DNA from: Deltaproteobacteria bacterium
Lineage (GTDB): Bacteria; UBA10199; JACPAL01; JACOUP01
Direction: 5' to 3'
DNA length: 64,000 nt
Assembly: GCA_016177765.1 (NCBI GenBank)
Contig: JACOUP010000008.1
Coordinates: 961,165-1,025,164, forward strand
The position numbers and the translations under genes are program-made. Below are positions 53,561 to 61,445 of the stretch, in pieces (position 1 is the stretch's first letter; each line of letters begins with the position of its first letter). The notes under the pieces are model-generated. The model had not been told where the DNA came from. It did no database searches and was given only the letters and a program-made list of their open reading frames with translations.

Positions 53561-53932
53561 TTAACTCATCATCTTCAGCCCCAGCCCGATAGCGAGCAGG
53601 CCGCAGAGAACACTCAAGACAATATTCAGCGAGGCGAGGAAGAGTTCGTGCCTTTGGAACAGATAGATTGTTTCCAGACCAAAGGCGGAGAATGTCGTGA
53701 AGCCGCCCAAGAGGCCGGTAAAGAGAAAAATCCGGGTCTCCGGGCCGAAGAGATCCTGCTTTTCCACAAGACCGGCGAGCAGGCCGGCGGCGAGACAACC
53801 GACAATGTTGACCAGCAGGGTCCCGGCCGGGAATTTCCAATCAGAGGTATGGTGCAACACCAGGCCGCCGAGTTTATACCGCGCGACGGCACCGAGGCCG
53901 CCGCCGATCCCGATAGTCAGCAGATGTTTCAT
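53561..53932 (-). CDS. crcB: fluoride exporter CrcB/Fluc
   Basis: Small four-helix fluoride channel. GIGGGLGAVARYKLG at the start, PAGTLLVNIVGCLAAGLLAG with the conserved Asn, FTGLLGGFTTFSAFGLET with the Phe-box and Thr-Thr-Phe-Ser. 123 residues, normal. It sits 9 bp downstream of the deoxyhypusine synthase-like gene and is probably co-transcribed; no fluoride riboswitch seen. Confidence 0.95.
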   Translation of the reverse strand: MKHLLTIGIGGGLGAVARYKLGGLVLHHTSDWKFPAGTLLVNIVGCLAAGLLAGLVEKQDLFGPETRIFLFTGLLGGFTTFSAFGLETIYLFQRHELFLASLNIVLSVLCGLLAIGLGLKMMS

Positions 53933-53941
53933 GCCGTGAGG

Positions 53942-54976
53942 TTATCCTCCGAGGAGGTACGCAAACATCAGCGGGGCGACGATCGAGGCGTCCGATTCGA
54001 TCACAAAACGGGGGGTGGAACCATCCAGTTTGCCCCAGGTGATCTTTTCGTTCGGGACGGCGCCGGAGTAAGAGCCGTAGGAGGTGGTGGAGTCCGAGAT
54101 CTGGCAGAAATAACCCCAGTATTTGGCCTTCTGCTTCAAATCCTGATTGATCAGCGGCACCACGCAGATCGGAAAATCCCCCGCGATCCCGCCGCCGATC
54201 TGGAAAAAACCGATGGAGGCACGGGTGCTGTTTTCTTTGTACCAGTCGACGAGGCAGGCCATCAGGTGCAGACCGGATTTGACAAGACCGAAATCGGACA
54301 GTTTCTTTTTGATCACGTTCGCCACAAAGACATTCCCCAGGGTGGAGTCCTCCCAGCCCGGCACAAAAATCGGCAGCTTCTTTTCGCAGGCGGCGATCAT
54401 CCAGGAATCGCGCGGGTCGATCTGGTAACTCTTGGCGAGGGTGCCGCTCTCGAGGAGTTGGTAGAGGTATTCGTGGGGGAACCAACTCTTTTTTTCCTTG
54501 TCCGCCTTTTGCCAGAAGTGCAACAGCTCCCGTTCGATCCGGCGCATCGCCTCTTCTTCCGGGATGCAGGTATCGGTCACCCGGTTCATCCCGCGGTCGC
54601 GGAGTTTCACTTCCTCCTCGGCGGTGAGGTGGCGGTAGTGCGGGACCCGTTCGTAATGTTCGTGCGCGACGAGGTTGAAAATATCCTCTTCCAGATTGGC
54701 GCCGGTACAGCAGATCGCCTGGACCTTGTCCCGGCGGATCATCTCGGCCAATGTCACGCCGATCTCACCGGTGCTCATGGCGCCAGCGAGCGTCATGAAC
54801 ATCTTCCCCCCTTTTTTGCAAAAGTCTTCGTAGGCCTCGGCCGCATCAACGACAACCGCCGCATTGAAATGGCGGAAATGATTTTTGATGAACGCCCTGA
54901 CCGCCTGGTAGTCCCGAGAATCGGGAAGGGGGAAACTTTGTTTGTCTAGGACCCGGGCACGCTCCACGCAGTTCAT
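53942..54976 (-). CDS. deoxyhypusine synthase-like protein
   Basis: 344-residue member of the deoxyhypusine synthase family, NAD-dependent enzymes that transfer the aminobutyl group of spermidine. GGKMFMTLAGAMSTGEIGVT, ICCTGANLEEDIFNLVAHEH, ASIGFFQIGGGIAGDFPICV, STTSYGSYSGAVPNEKITWG with the active lysine of the SWGK-type motif just after (KITWGKL), VIESDASIVAPLMF. Bacteria lack eIF5A, so the likely product is homospermidine or a related polyamine. ATG 54976 lies on the -10 box of its own promoter; a GTG three codons in would fit a leaderless transcript better. Confidence 0.88.
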   Translation of the reverse strand: MNCVERARVLDKQSFPLPDSRDYQAVRAFIKNHFRHFNAAVVVDAAEAYEDFCKKGGKMFMTLAGAMSTGEIGVTLAEMIRRDKVQAICCTGANLEEDIFNLVAHEHYERVPHYRHLTAEEEVKLRDRGMNRVTDTCIPEEEAMRRIERELLHFWQKADKEKKSWFPHEYLYQLLESGTLAKSYQIDPRDSWMIAACEKKLPIFVPGWEDSTLGNVFVANVIKKKLSDFGLVKSGLHLMACLVDWYKENSTRASIGFFQIGGGIAGDFPICVVPLINQDLKQKAKYWGYFCQISDSTTSYGSYSGAVPNEKITWGKLDGSTPRFVIESDASIVAPLMFAYLLGG

Positions 54977-55004
54977 TTTTAATGGAAAATCAGATTTTAG
55001 TCAA
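54977..55004 (-). promoter_or_regulatory. promoter of the deoxyhypusine synthase-like gene
   Basis: Minus strand: TTGACT (55004-54999), 16-bp spacer, TTAAAA (54982-54977), directly followed by ATGAACTGCGTG. Divergent from the glpA promoter. Confidence 0.5.
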
Positions 55005-55027
55005 GATTATCCGTAACCACGCCTATG

Positions 55028-55056
55028 TTGACGCGTTTGATCAAATCCGTTAGGGT
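55028..55056 (+). promoter_or_regulatory. glpA operon promoter
   Basis: TTGACG (55028-55033), 17-bp spacer, TAGGGT (55051-55056), 9 nt to the ATG, no Shine-Dalgarno. Same geometry as several other operons here. Confidence 0.5.
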
Positions 55057-55065
55057 CGTCGGTGG

Positions 55066-56721
55066 ATGGATTCTTTTGATCTGATTGTGATCGGTGGCGG
55101 TTGTAACGGGACCGGAATTGCACGGGACGCAGCGCTTCGCGGGCTTAAGGTTCTGCTTCTCGAAAAAAATGATTTTGCCTCCGGGACCACCGGCGCCTCC
55201 TCCGGGATGATTCATGGCGGCCCGCGCTACCTGATGCACGAAGTCGGCATCACCAAGATGGCTTGTCATGATGCCGGCCACATTTTGAAAATCGCCCCTC
55301 ATCTGGTCTTTCGGATCCCTTTTCTGGTCCCGGTTTTAAAAAAGGACGACCCTTCTCTGGTGGCGAAGATCCGGTTGGAACTGGTCGAGACTTTTTTTGA
55401 GCTCTACGATCACTACTCCCCGCTCAAGGGAGGGAAGATCCACACACGCCTTTCTACCGAAGAGGTGAAACAACTGGAACCGTCGCTCGATCCCGACGTG
55501 ATCGGGGCGATCACCTTTGATGAATGGGGCATCGACACCCACCGGCTTTGCGTCGCCAACGCGCTCGCTGCCAAGGAAAACGGGGCGGTGGTCTTCAACC
55601 ACACGGAGGTTTTGTCGCTCCTCAAGGAGGGAAAGAGTATCGTTGGCGTTTTGGCCAAACAGTTCGTGACGGGGGAAGAAAAAGAATATTACGGCAAGAT
55701 TGTTTTCAATGCGACCGGTCCCTGGGCCCCAAGGCTGGCTGGCATGGCGGGAGTGTCGGTCAAACTTCGTCCCGCCAAGGGGATCCATCTGATTTTTGAC
55801 CGACGGCTGACCAACATGGCGATTGTCGCCAAGTGCATCGATGGCCGGCAGATTTTTATCAACCCGCATGAGAACACGACCCTCCTGGGAACGACCGACG
55901 ACGACTATTACGGGGATCTGGATAATATCCCGGTGACGGAAGATGAGATCGAATACCTTCTTCAGGCGATTGAAACGGTTTATCCGGAGATCCGCAAGGC
56001 GAGGATCCTTTCCACCTGGCGCGGCGTGCGCCCCACCTTGTATCAAGACGACCGCTACGAAGACAATCTCTCCCGCGAGCATGAGGTTTTTGATCATGAA
56101 AAAAATGAAAGGGTTTCCGGTTTTCTTTCGATGGCGGGGGGAAAACTTTCCTCTTACCGGGAGATGGCGGAGGAGGCGACCGATCTCGTCTGCAAAAAAT
56201 TAAAGGTAATTGCGGTCTGCCAGACTCATCTGGTCCCGTTGCCCGGCGGTGAATCACTGCCAGACCCGCACGCGCTGGCCCAAAAATTCAAGCTCGATCC
56301 TTATGCCGCCCGTCGGTTGGTTTACCGTCAGGGTCAAAAGGCAGAAGAGATTTTGGAAAAGGCAAAGCCAGACCCTGAAGGGGCCCAGATTTTATGTCCC
56401 TGCGAGCCGGTCATGAAAATGGAGGTCAGGCATGTTGTTCAAGAGGAGTGGGCGTTCACACTCTCCGACATTTGCCGTCGGACCCGTCTCGGCCAGGGGC
56501 CCTGCCAGGGGGCGCTCTGTCTCGTACCGGCAGTTTCCTGCCTGAGGGAGGAGAGATCACTGACCATGACCCAGGTGGTGGATGAGTTAAAAGAGACCCT
56601 GGAACAGGGTTGGAGGGGACGTCGTGTGATTTTAAAAGGGACGCAGTTGGCGCAGGAAGAGATCAATCAGACGATTTATAAGGGGGTGCTTCGGGTGTCC
56701 GAGTGGGGTGGCGATCAATGA
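55066..56721 (+). CDS. glpA: anaerobic-type glycerol-3-phosphate dehydrogenase, subunit A
   Basis: FAD enzyme oxidising glycerol-3-phosphate to DHAP. DLIVIGGGCNGTGIARDAAL (FAD loop), TTGASSGMIHGGPRYL, TTDDDYYGDLDNIP, RILSTWRGVRPT, FLSMAGGKLSSYREM; the C-terminal bfd-like [2Fe-2S] domain has CPCEPV and RTRLGQGPCQGALC. 551 residues, as in the A subunit of the three-subunit GlpABC complex. Coupled to glpB by ATGA. Confidence 0.93.
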   Translation: MDSFDLIVIGGGCNGTGIARDAALRGLKVLLLEKNDFASGTTGASSGMIHGGPRYLMHEVGITKMACHDAGHILKIAPHLVFRIPFLVPVLKKDDPSLVAKIRLELVETFFELYDHYSPLKGGKIHTRLSTEEVKQLEPSLDPDVIGAITFDEWGIDTHRLCVANALAAKENGAVVFNHTEVLSLLKEGKSIVGVLAKQFVTGEEKEYYGKIVFNATGPWAPRLAGMAGVSVKLRPAKGIHLIFDRRLTNMAIVAKCIDGRQIFINPHENTTLLGTTDDDYYGDLDNIPVTEDEIEYLLQAIETVYPEIRKARILSTWRGVRPTLYQDDRYEDNLSREHEVFDHEKNERVSGFLSMAGGKLSSYREMAEEATDLVCKKLKVIAVCQTHLVPLPGGESLPDPHALAQKFKLDPYAARRLVYRQGQKAEEILEKAKPDPEGAQILCPCEPVMKMEVRHVVQEEWAFTLSDICRRTRLGQGPCQGALCLVPAVSCLREERSLTMTQVVDELKETLEQGWRGRRVILKGTQLAQEEINQTIYKGVLRVSEWGGDQ

Positions 56722-58007
56722 GTCAACGGGTTGTCATCATCGGTTCAGGGTTGGCTGGGGCGGCGGCAGTGGTTGCCGCGAGAAAATCGGGGGCAGAGGT
56801 TGTTCTGATCCCCGGAAGGCCCGGGGCGACCTCTCTTTCCTCCGGGGCGTGGGATTTGGCCGCCCCGTTTCTTTCCCAACCGGACGGCCGGTGGGACGAA
56901 ATGGAAACGACCGCTGAGATTCTCAAGAAAATCTTTCACCATGATGGAGAGCATCCGTACCGATTGTTCGGAGAGTTTGACGAAGGGAGCCAGCGGCTAC
57001 TGGAAGAGGTCCGGTTATTTCAAAAAGAACTTCCGCTGGAGATGGTGGGGGATGGGGGCCGGACGCAACTGTTGCTGACCCCGCTCGGGACATTGAAAAC
57101 CACCAACTATTGCCAGAAGACGATGGCGGCGGGGGATCTCCTCTCTCTTCGTGAGGCGCACCTGATGATTGCCGGTTTTCAAGGGAGTCCCTTTTCGCCG
57201 TCCCTCGTTCAAAAGGGGTTGCAGGCCTCCCTCCGGTTTCAGAAAGTTCCCTATATAAAGGAGGTGTCGGCCGGGAGGGTTGAACTCCCCGGGGTGGAGG
57301 GGAGGAACCTCGGGTCTTTTGAGATCGCTCGTTTTATGGAAGAGAACCATCGGCTGGTCGCCGCCTCTTTGGCCAAGCTCTGTAAAGGAAAGGGTTTCAC
57401 GCATCTCGCCTTGCCGCCGTTCATCGGTTTGAAAAGAAGCGCTGAACTACTTCGCGAGATGGAGCAGGAGATCGGCCTTCCCTGTTTTGAACTGGCGGCG
57501 GTTCCGGTTTCAGTCCCCGGGTTTCGCCTTGGACTCGCATTGAATGAAATGGTTGCGAGTCTTGGTGCGACGATTCAGTCAGGAAGGGTGACCGGATTTT
57601 TGGAGGAGAAGCAGAAAATTCGATTCTTGAAGGTACAGCCGGAGCAGGGCCCTGAGATCAAAGTTGACGGGGACCGGTTTGTCCTCGCCACCGGAAAATT
57701 TATCGGAGGGGGGATTGAGCGGGAAGAGGAGTTTCGCGAAACGATTTTTGACCTCCCTCTTTTTTGCAAGGGGGAACCGGTTCGAAAGACCTTTATCGGG
57801 CGTCTGACGAATGAAAAATTTTTGGACCCGCAACCGGTTTTTTCCGTCGGGCTCCGTTGCGACAGCGACTTTCGACCCCAGGGGGGGGTTGACAACCTTT
57901 ATGCGGCCGGTTCCCTCCTCGGCGGGTACGACACCACCACCGGCGGGACGAGCGCCGGTGTCGCGATTGCGACCGGGATGGCGGCTGGTAGGAGAGCTTA
58001 CCAATGA
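56718..58007 (+). CDS. glpB: glycerol-3-phosphate dehydrogenase, subunit B-like
   Basis: Flavoprotein of 429 residues starting RVVIIGSGLAGAAAVVAARK (dinucleotide-binding), with LPPFIGLKRSAELL, PCFELAAVPVSVPGFRLG and the C-terminal NLYAAGSLLGGYDTTTGGTS. This is the GlpB pattern (second FAD/FMN subunit). Coupled by ATGA to glpA and to the Fe-S gene. Confidence 0.9.
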   Translation: MSQRVVIIGSGLAGAAAVVAARKSGAEVVLIPGRPGATSLSSGAWDLAAPFLSQPDGRWDEMETTAEILKKIFHHDGEHPYRLFGEFDEGSQRLLEEVRLFQKELPLEMVGDGGRTQLLLTPLGTLKTTNYCQKTMAAGDLLSLREAHLMIAGFQGSPFSPSLVQKGLQASLRFQKVPYIKEVSAGRVELPGVEGRNLGSFEIARFMEENHRLVAASLAKLCKGKGFTHLALPPFIGLKRSAELLREMEQEIGLPCFELAAVPVSVPGFRLGLALNEMVASLGATIQSGRVTGFLEEKQKIRFLKVQPEQGPEIKVDGDRFVLATGKFIGGGIEREEEFRETIFDLPLFCKGEPVRKTFIGRLTNEKFLDPQPVFSVGLRCDSDFRPQGGVDNLYAAGSLLGGYDTTTGGTSAGVAIATGMAAGRRAYQ

Positions 58008-58429
58008 GCCTCAAGACCCTCTACGCCTTTTTCAAGATCGGTTTTCAGCTCCTCCAAAGGATCGGGAAGCGGCTGACCTTTCGGAAATCGCCGCGGCTGG
58101 AGCAATTTTTAAAAAACTATCAGGCCGATGGGATCGTGACCCTTTCCAGAGAGGATAAGGAAAAACTCAACCGTTTCTCCCACTGCCTCGGTTGCGGCCT
58201 TTGCGACAGCGGTTGTCCGCTGACTCTTGAGTCAACGACTCTTGAGTCAACGACTCCCTCGTATTTGGCGATGGCCCTTTCGCGCGGGATGCCGGACTTT
58301 GCCTTTATGACATTCAACAAGGCGGTCTGCCAAGACTGTCGCCATTGCGAGGAGGTTTGCCCGACGAAGGTCCCGCTCAAAGAGATTTTTAATTTTATCG
58401 AAAGCAAGAAGCAGGCGCTGCTGACTTAA
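58004..58429 (+). CDS. short GlpC/HdrC-like 4Fe-4S protein
   Basis: 141 residues with two 4Fe-4S motifs, HCLGCGLCDSGCP and VCQDCRHCEEVCP. True GlpC (about 400 residues) also has two CCG cysteine domains; here only the ferredoxin part is present, like HdrC. The CCG part may be supplied by the gene at 60399. Between the two clusters a LESTTLESTT insertion is encoded by two 15-bp palindromic units (58229-58256). Likely transfers electrons from GlpAB to the membrane quinone side. Confidence 0.8.
   Translation: MSLKTLYAFFKIGFQLLQRIGKRLTFRKSPRLEQFLKNYQADGIVTLSREDKEKLNRFSHCLGCGLCDSGCPLTLESTTLESTTPSYLAMALSRGMPDFAFMTFNKAVCQDCRHCEEVCPTKVPLKEIFNFIESKKQALLT
58229..58256. repeat. two tandem GAGTCAACGACTC palindromes, 15-bp period
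   Basis: GAGTC-AAC-GACTC, TT, GAGTC-AAC-GACTC, preceded by GACTCTT. Same 13+2 layout and AAC centre as the GGGTGAACCACCC units, but with stem bases changed on both arms so that pairing is kept. Confidence 0.85.
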
Positions 58430-58432
58430 AAA

Positions 58433-60040
58433 ATGATGGCTTCTTCAACCGCATTGCTCCGGTCGCTCGAAAAAATTGTTACCCCTTCGTATCTGGCGAC
58501 CGACCCTGCCAATAAACGGCTCTATAGCCGGGACATGATGGCGCGCGGGCTCCTCCTCTGGCGCGCCGGCAAGGGGGAAAACCAACCGGACTCTGTTGTC
58601 TGGCCGGCTTCTGCTACCGAGGTGTCAGAAATCGTCAAACTGGCAGGCGCCTCAGGCACCCCGATCGTTCCGTTCGGCGGCGGTTCGGGTGTTTCGGGTG
58701 GTGCCGTTCCGGTCAAGGGGGGGATTGTTGTGGATCTCAAGCGGTTGAACCACCTGCTGGCAGTCGACACCGAAAATAATCTCTGTCTGGCGGAGAGTGG
58801 AATCTTGGGGGAACATCTCGAAAGGGGACTGAACGAGCGGGGGTACTCGCTCGGTCATTTTCCCGCCTCGATCGGGATCTCCACCCTCGGTGGTTTCATC
58901 GCCTGCCGGTCGGCCGGGCAGTTCTCCTCCAAGTACGGGAAAATTGAAGATATGGTTTGTGGGCTTGAGGTCGTCTTGGCGGATGGGCAAATTATTACGA
59001 CGGGTGGTGAGGGTCGGGCGCCCGGCCGAGCGGAACGGGTGAGCACGGCTGGGCGGAACCCGAGACAGGACCCGTCGCGGTTGCTAGATTTACCCCCTTC
59101 TTCGGATCTCACACCGCTCTTTCTCGGTGCCGAAGGGACGTTGGGGATCGTGACGAAGGCGCTCCTCAAGATCCATCCGTTGCCAGAGATCGCCCTGTAC
59201 CGCGGTTTCCGGTTCAAGAATGTGGCGAGCGCCCTCGAAGGGATGCGTGGCCTGATGCAGATGGGGCTCCGTCCCTCCGTCCTCCGTCTGTATGACCCTT
59301 TGGATAGCCTTCTCTTGAAATGGGGGTACGACTCGGAGGGGAAAAACCGGGGGGTTTTAAAAGAAACACTTTCCAGGATTATTTCTACTCTGGAAGGCGG
59401 ACTCAAGAAAAAAGGGATCAGCCAGATTTTAAAACACCCGGCGCTCTTCCAGAAATTTTTGTCCCTGATCCCGGAGCAGGTCTTGCTCATCACCGGTTTT
59501 GAGGGGGAAAGAGGAATAGCCGAGAAGGAAGAAAAAAAGGCCCTGCCGCTTCTGAAACGGTCGGGAGGGGTGGATCTGGGGCGTCGGCCGGGGGAACACT
59601 GGCGAAAACACCGTTACAGTGTTTCCTTTAAGCAGATCGGGATCTTTCAGGACGGGGCGTTTGCCGACACCATTGAGGTTGCGGCGACCTGGGATCGTCT
59701 CTTGCCACTTTATGAGTCGGTGCGGGAGGCATTGGGGGAAAAAGTGCTTGTGCTGGCGCATTTCTCTCACGCCTATCATGATGGGGCCTCGATCTATTTT
59801 ACCATTGTCGGCGCGGCCGGGCGGGAAGAAGAGGTTGCCCTCTACGATGAAGTTTGGGATCGGGCCATGAAGACAACGCTGGCCCAGGGGGGGACGATCA
59901 GCCACCACCACGGGATCGGCCTTCTTAAGGCAAAATATATGGAAGAGGAACTGGGGTCTCTGATGAATCTTTTTCGGAAGATTAAAAAGAAACTGGACCC
60001 TCAGGGGATCCTGAATCCCGGAAAGCTGGGGCTTGGGTGA
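58433..60040 (+). CDS. FAD-linked oxidase, alkyl-DHAP-synthase-like
   Basis: 535 residues of the vanillyl-alcohol-oxidase flavoprotein family: FAD domain with VPFGGGSGVSGGAVPVKGGI and SIGISTLGGFIACRSAGQFS plus GAEGTLGIVTKALLKIHPLP. The C-terminal part has FADTIEVAATWDRLLPLYES, HAYHDGASIYFTIVG and GGTISHHHGIGLLKAKYM, the pattern of alkyl-dihydroxyacetonephosphate synthase, which swaps the acyl group of acyl-DHAP for a fatty alcohol in ether lipid synthesis; SHHHG is the motif I rely on. Glycolate/lactate oxidase (GlcD) is the alternative, given GlcE/F-like neighbours. Confidence 0.75.
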   Translation: MMASSTALLRSLEKIVTPSYLATDPANKRLYSRDMMARGLLLWRAGKGENQPDSVVWPASATEVSEIVKLAGASGTPIVPFGGGSGVSGGAVPVKGGIVVDLKRLNHLLAVDTENNLCLAESGILGEHLERGLNERGYSLGHFPASIGISTLGGFIACRSAGQFSSKYGKIEDMVCGLEVVLADGQIITTGGEGRAPGRAERVSTAGRNPRQDPSRLLDLPPSSDLTPLFLGAEGTLGIVTKALLKIHPLPEIALYRGFRFKNVASALEGMRGLMQMGLRPSVLRLYDPLDSLLLKWGYDSEGKNRGVLKETLSRIISTLEGGLKKKGISQILKHPALFQKFLSLIPEQVLLITGFEGERGIAEKEEKKALPLLKRSGGVDLGRRPGEHWRKHRYSVSFKQIGIFQDGAFADTIEVAATWDRLLPLYESVREALGEKVLVLAHFSHAYHDGASIYFTIVGAAGREEEVALYDEVWDRAMKTTLAQGGTISHHHGIGLLKAKYMEEELGSLMNLFRKIKKKLDPQGILNPGKLGLG

Positions 60041-60402
60041 TTGAAACCTTGGATACCCTCTCCGGGTTGGTGACGGTCAAGACCGGTTTTTCTTTTCGCG
60101 CCCTCGAAAAGGCGTTGAACAAAAAGGGGTACACCTCCGGTTATTTCTCGGCTCCTGCCAATGAGGTGACCGTTCAGGAGGCGCTGGAGAAAAATCTGCC
60201 GAACCGTGATGAAAAACGGTATGGGTCGCTCTGGCACCTTTGCACCGCTGTGGCCGTGCTGACCGCTCAAGAAGGGGTCCGGTATGAGACGAAAAGGAGT
60301 CCCGCTTCGGCGGCGGGACCGCTTTTTAAGAACATTTTTATCGGTTCCCACGGTCAATGGGGACGGATTGTTGAGGCCACTTTAAAGGTTTTCCCGCGAT
60401 GA
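60037..60402 (+). CDS. truncated GlcE-like FAD-binding protein
   Basis: 121 residues, GTG start overlapping the previous stop (GTGA). The sequence resembles an FAD-binding half of glycolate-oxidase subunit E type: TVKTGFSFRALEKALNKKGY near the start and IGSHGQWGRIVEATLKVFPR at the end, mirroring the usual GTLGIVTEATLKL. The central glycine-rich FAD loop is missing or reduced (residues 40-85), so it may not bind FAD. Either a decayed subunit or a small accessory protein. Its stop overlaps the next start. Confidence 0.6.
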   Translation: MIETLDTLSGLVTVKTGFSFRALEKALNKKGYTSGYFSAPANEVTVQEALEKNLPNRDEKRYGSLWHLCTAVAVLTAQEGVRYETKRSPASAAGPLFKNIFIGSHGQWGRIVEATLKVFPR

Positions 60403-61445
60403 CGGAACAGACCCTCACCCCTCCGGCGATCACAAAGGCCCTCGAGAACTGTACCTATTGCCCCAAACTCTGTCATTACGCCTGCCCGGTGGCGGCCGTT
60501 GAAGGAAACGAGACGGTGACGCCATGGGGGTTGATGAGCGTCATGAATCTCACCCGCAAGGGGGAGATCCCTTTTGATCAAAAGACAGCGGCGCTTGCTT
60601 ATCAGTGCACCCATTGCGGTGCCTGTACCGAGGCGTGCGCCTTGGGCAACCCGGTGCCGGCGGCCCTGAACCACTTTCGTGAAAGGGCCTTTGCCGCGGG
60701 GATCGTCCCGGCGGGGGCGAAAGAGACCTCTCTCCACTTCAGGAAACGGAGCAATCCCTATGGGATCGATCTTCTGACAAAGTTGCAGAGAACTTTCGGA
60801 CAGGAGGAGATGGCTGAAAAGGGAGACCCGGTTGTTTATTTCCCCGGTTGCACCGAGACAGAGTTTTTTCCGGAAAACATCAAAAGTTTTTTGAACGTGG
60901 TCGGACGATTGAATCATTTTCCCGTTCCCCTTTATCCGGGGGAGATTCAGTGCTGTGGTTACCCGTTGTATGCGGCGGGGGACAGGGATGGTTTTCGGGA
61001 GATTGCCGAGATCATGAGCCACGCCTTGGCCGAGTATGATACCATCGTGACCGCCGATCCGGTTTGCTTTACCACCCTGACGACCCTCTACCGGGAGGCC
61101 GGTTTTCCGATCAAGAAGAAAATCTTGCACCGGTCCGAGTTCCTGGCGCCGCTTTTACCGGAAGGATTCTCCGTGGTAGAGGATAAAAAAATTTTCCTTC
61201 ACGACGGCTGTTTTTTGAACGGGAAACACTGCTGTGGTGCCGGGGGACTGTTTCCGGTCACATCGCCCAAGGTTTCACGGGCGATGGCGGAGGCTATTCT
61301 GACGGAATCCGCCGCCGCCGGTGCCCGCACGCTGGTGACCGATTCACCGACCTGCGAACTTCAGTTGAAGGGTTGTCATTCCAAAGAAATCCATGTTAAA
61401 AATTTAATCCGGGTGATCGAAGGAAACCTTGTCCAAAAACCTTAA
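60399..61445 (+). CDS. Fe-S protein with two ferredoxin and CCG motifs (GlcF/HdrB-like)
   Basis: 348 residues. Ferredoxin motifs CTYCPKLCHYACP and CTHCGACTEACALG at the N-terminus, followed by CCG-type cysteine clusters (FPGCTETEF, QCCGYPLYAAGDRD, DPVCFTTL, LHDGCFLN, HCCGAGGLFP, DSPTCELQL). It should bind two 4Fe-4S clusters and possibly a noncubane cluster, and act as electron carrier for the flavoproteins before it. ATGA overlap with the previous gene, 17-bp overlap with the next. Confidence 0.85.
   Translation: MTEQTLTPPAITKALENCTYCPKLCHYACPVAAVEGNETVTPWGLMSVMNLTRKGEIPFDQKTAALAYQCTHCGACTEACALGNPVPAALNHFRERAFAAGIVPAGAKETSLHFRKRSNPYGIDLLTKLQRTFGQEEMAEKGDPVVYFPGCTETEFFPENIKSFLNVVGRLNHFPVPLYPGEIQCCGYPLYAAGDRDGFREIAEIMSHALAEYDTIVTADPVCFTTLTTLYREAGFPIKKKILHRSEFLAPLLPEGFSVVEDKKIFLHDGCFLNGKHCCGAGGLFPVTSPKVSRAMAEAILTESAAAGARTLVTDSPTCELQLKGCHSKEIHVKNLIRVIEGNLVQKP

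Noticed and set aside
53933..53941. Fluoride riboswitch before crcB
   Set aside because: Only nine bases separate crcB from the upstream gene, leaving no room for one there, and none was seen upstream of that gene.
53552..54949. Plus-strand open frame of about 465 codons
   Set aside because: It lies antisense to crcB and the deoxyhypusine synthase-like gene, both with clear family motifs; its His/Arg/Gly-rich translation has no protein-like pattern.
56245..56260. GGTGAATCACTGCC in glpA
   Set aside because: Only nine bases are palindromic and no GGGTG/CACCC arms; likely chance.
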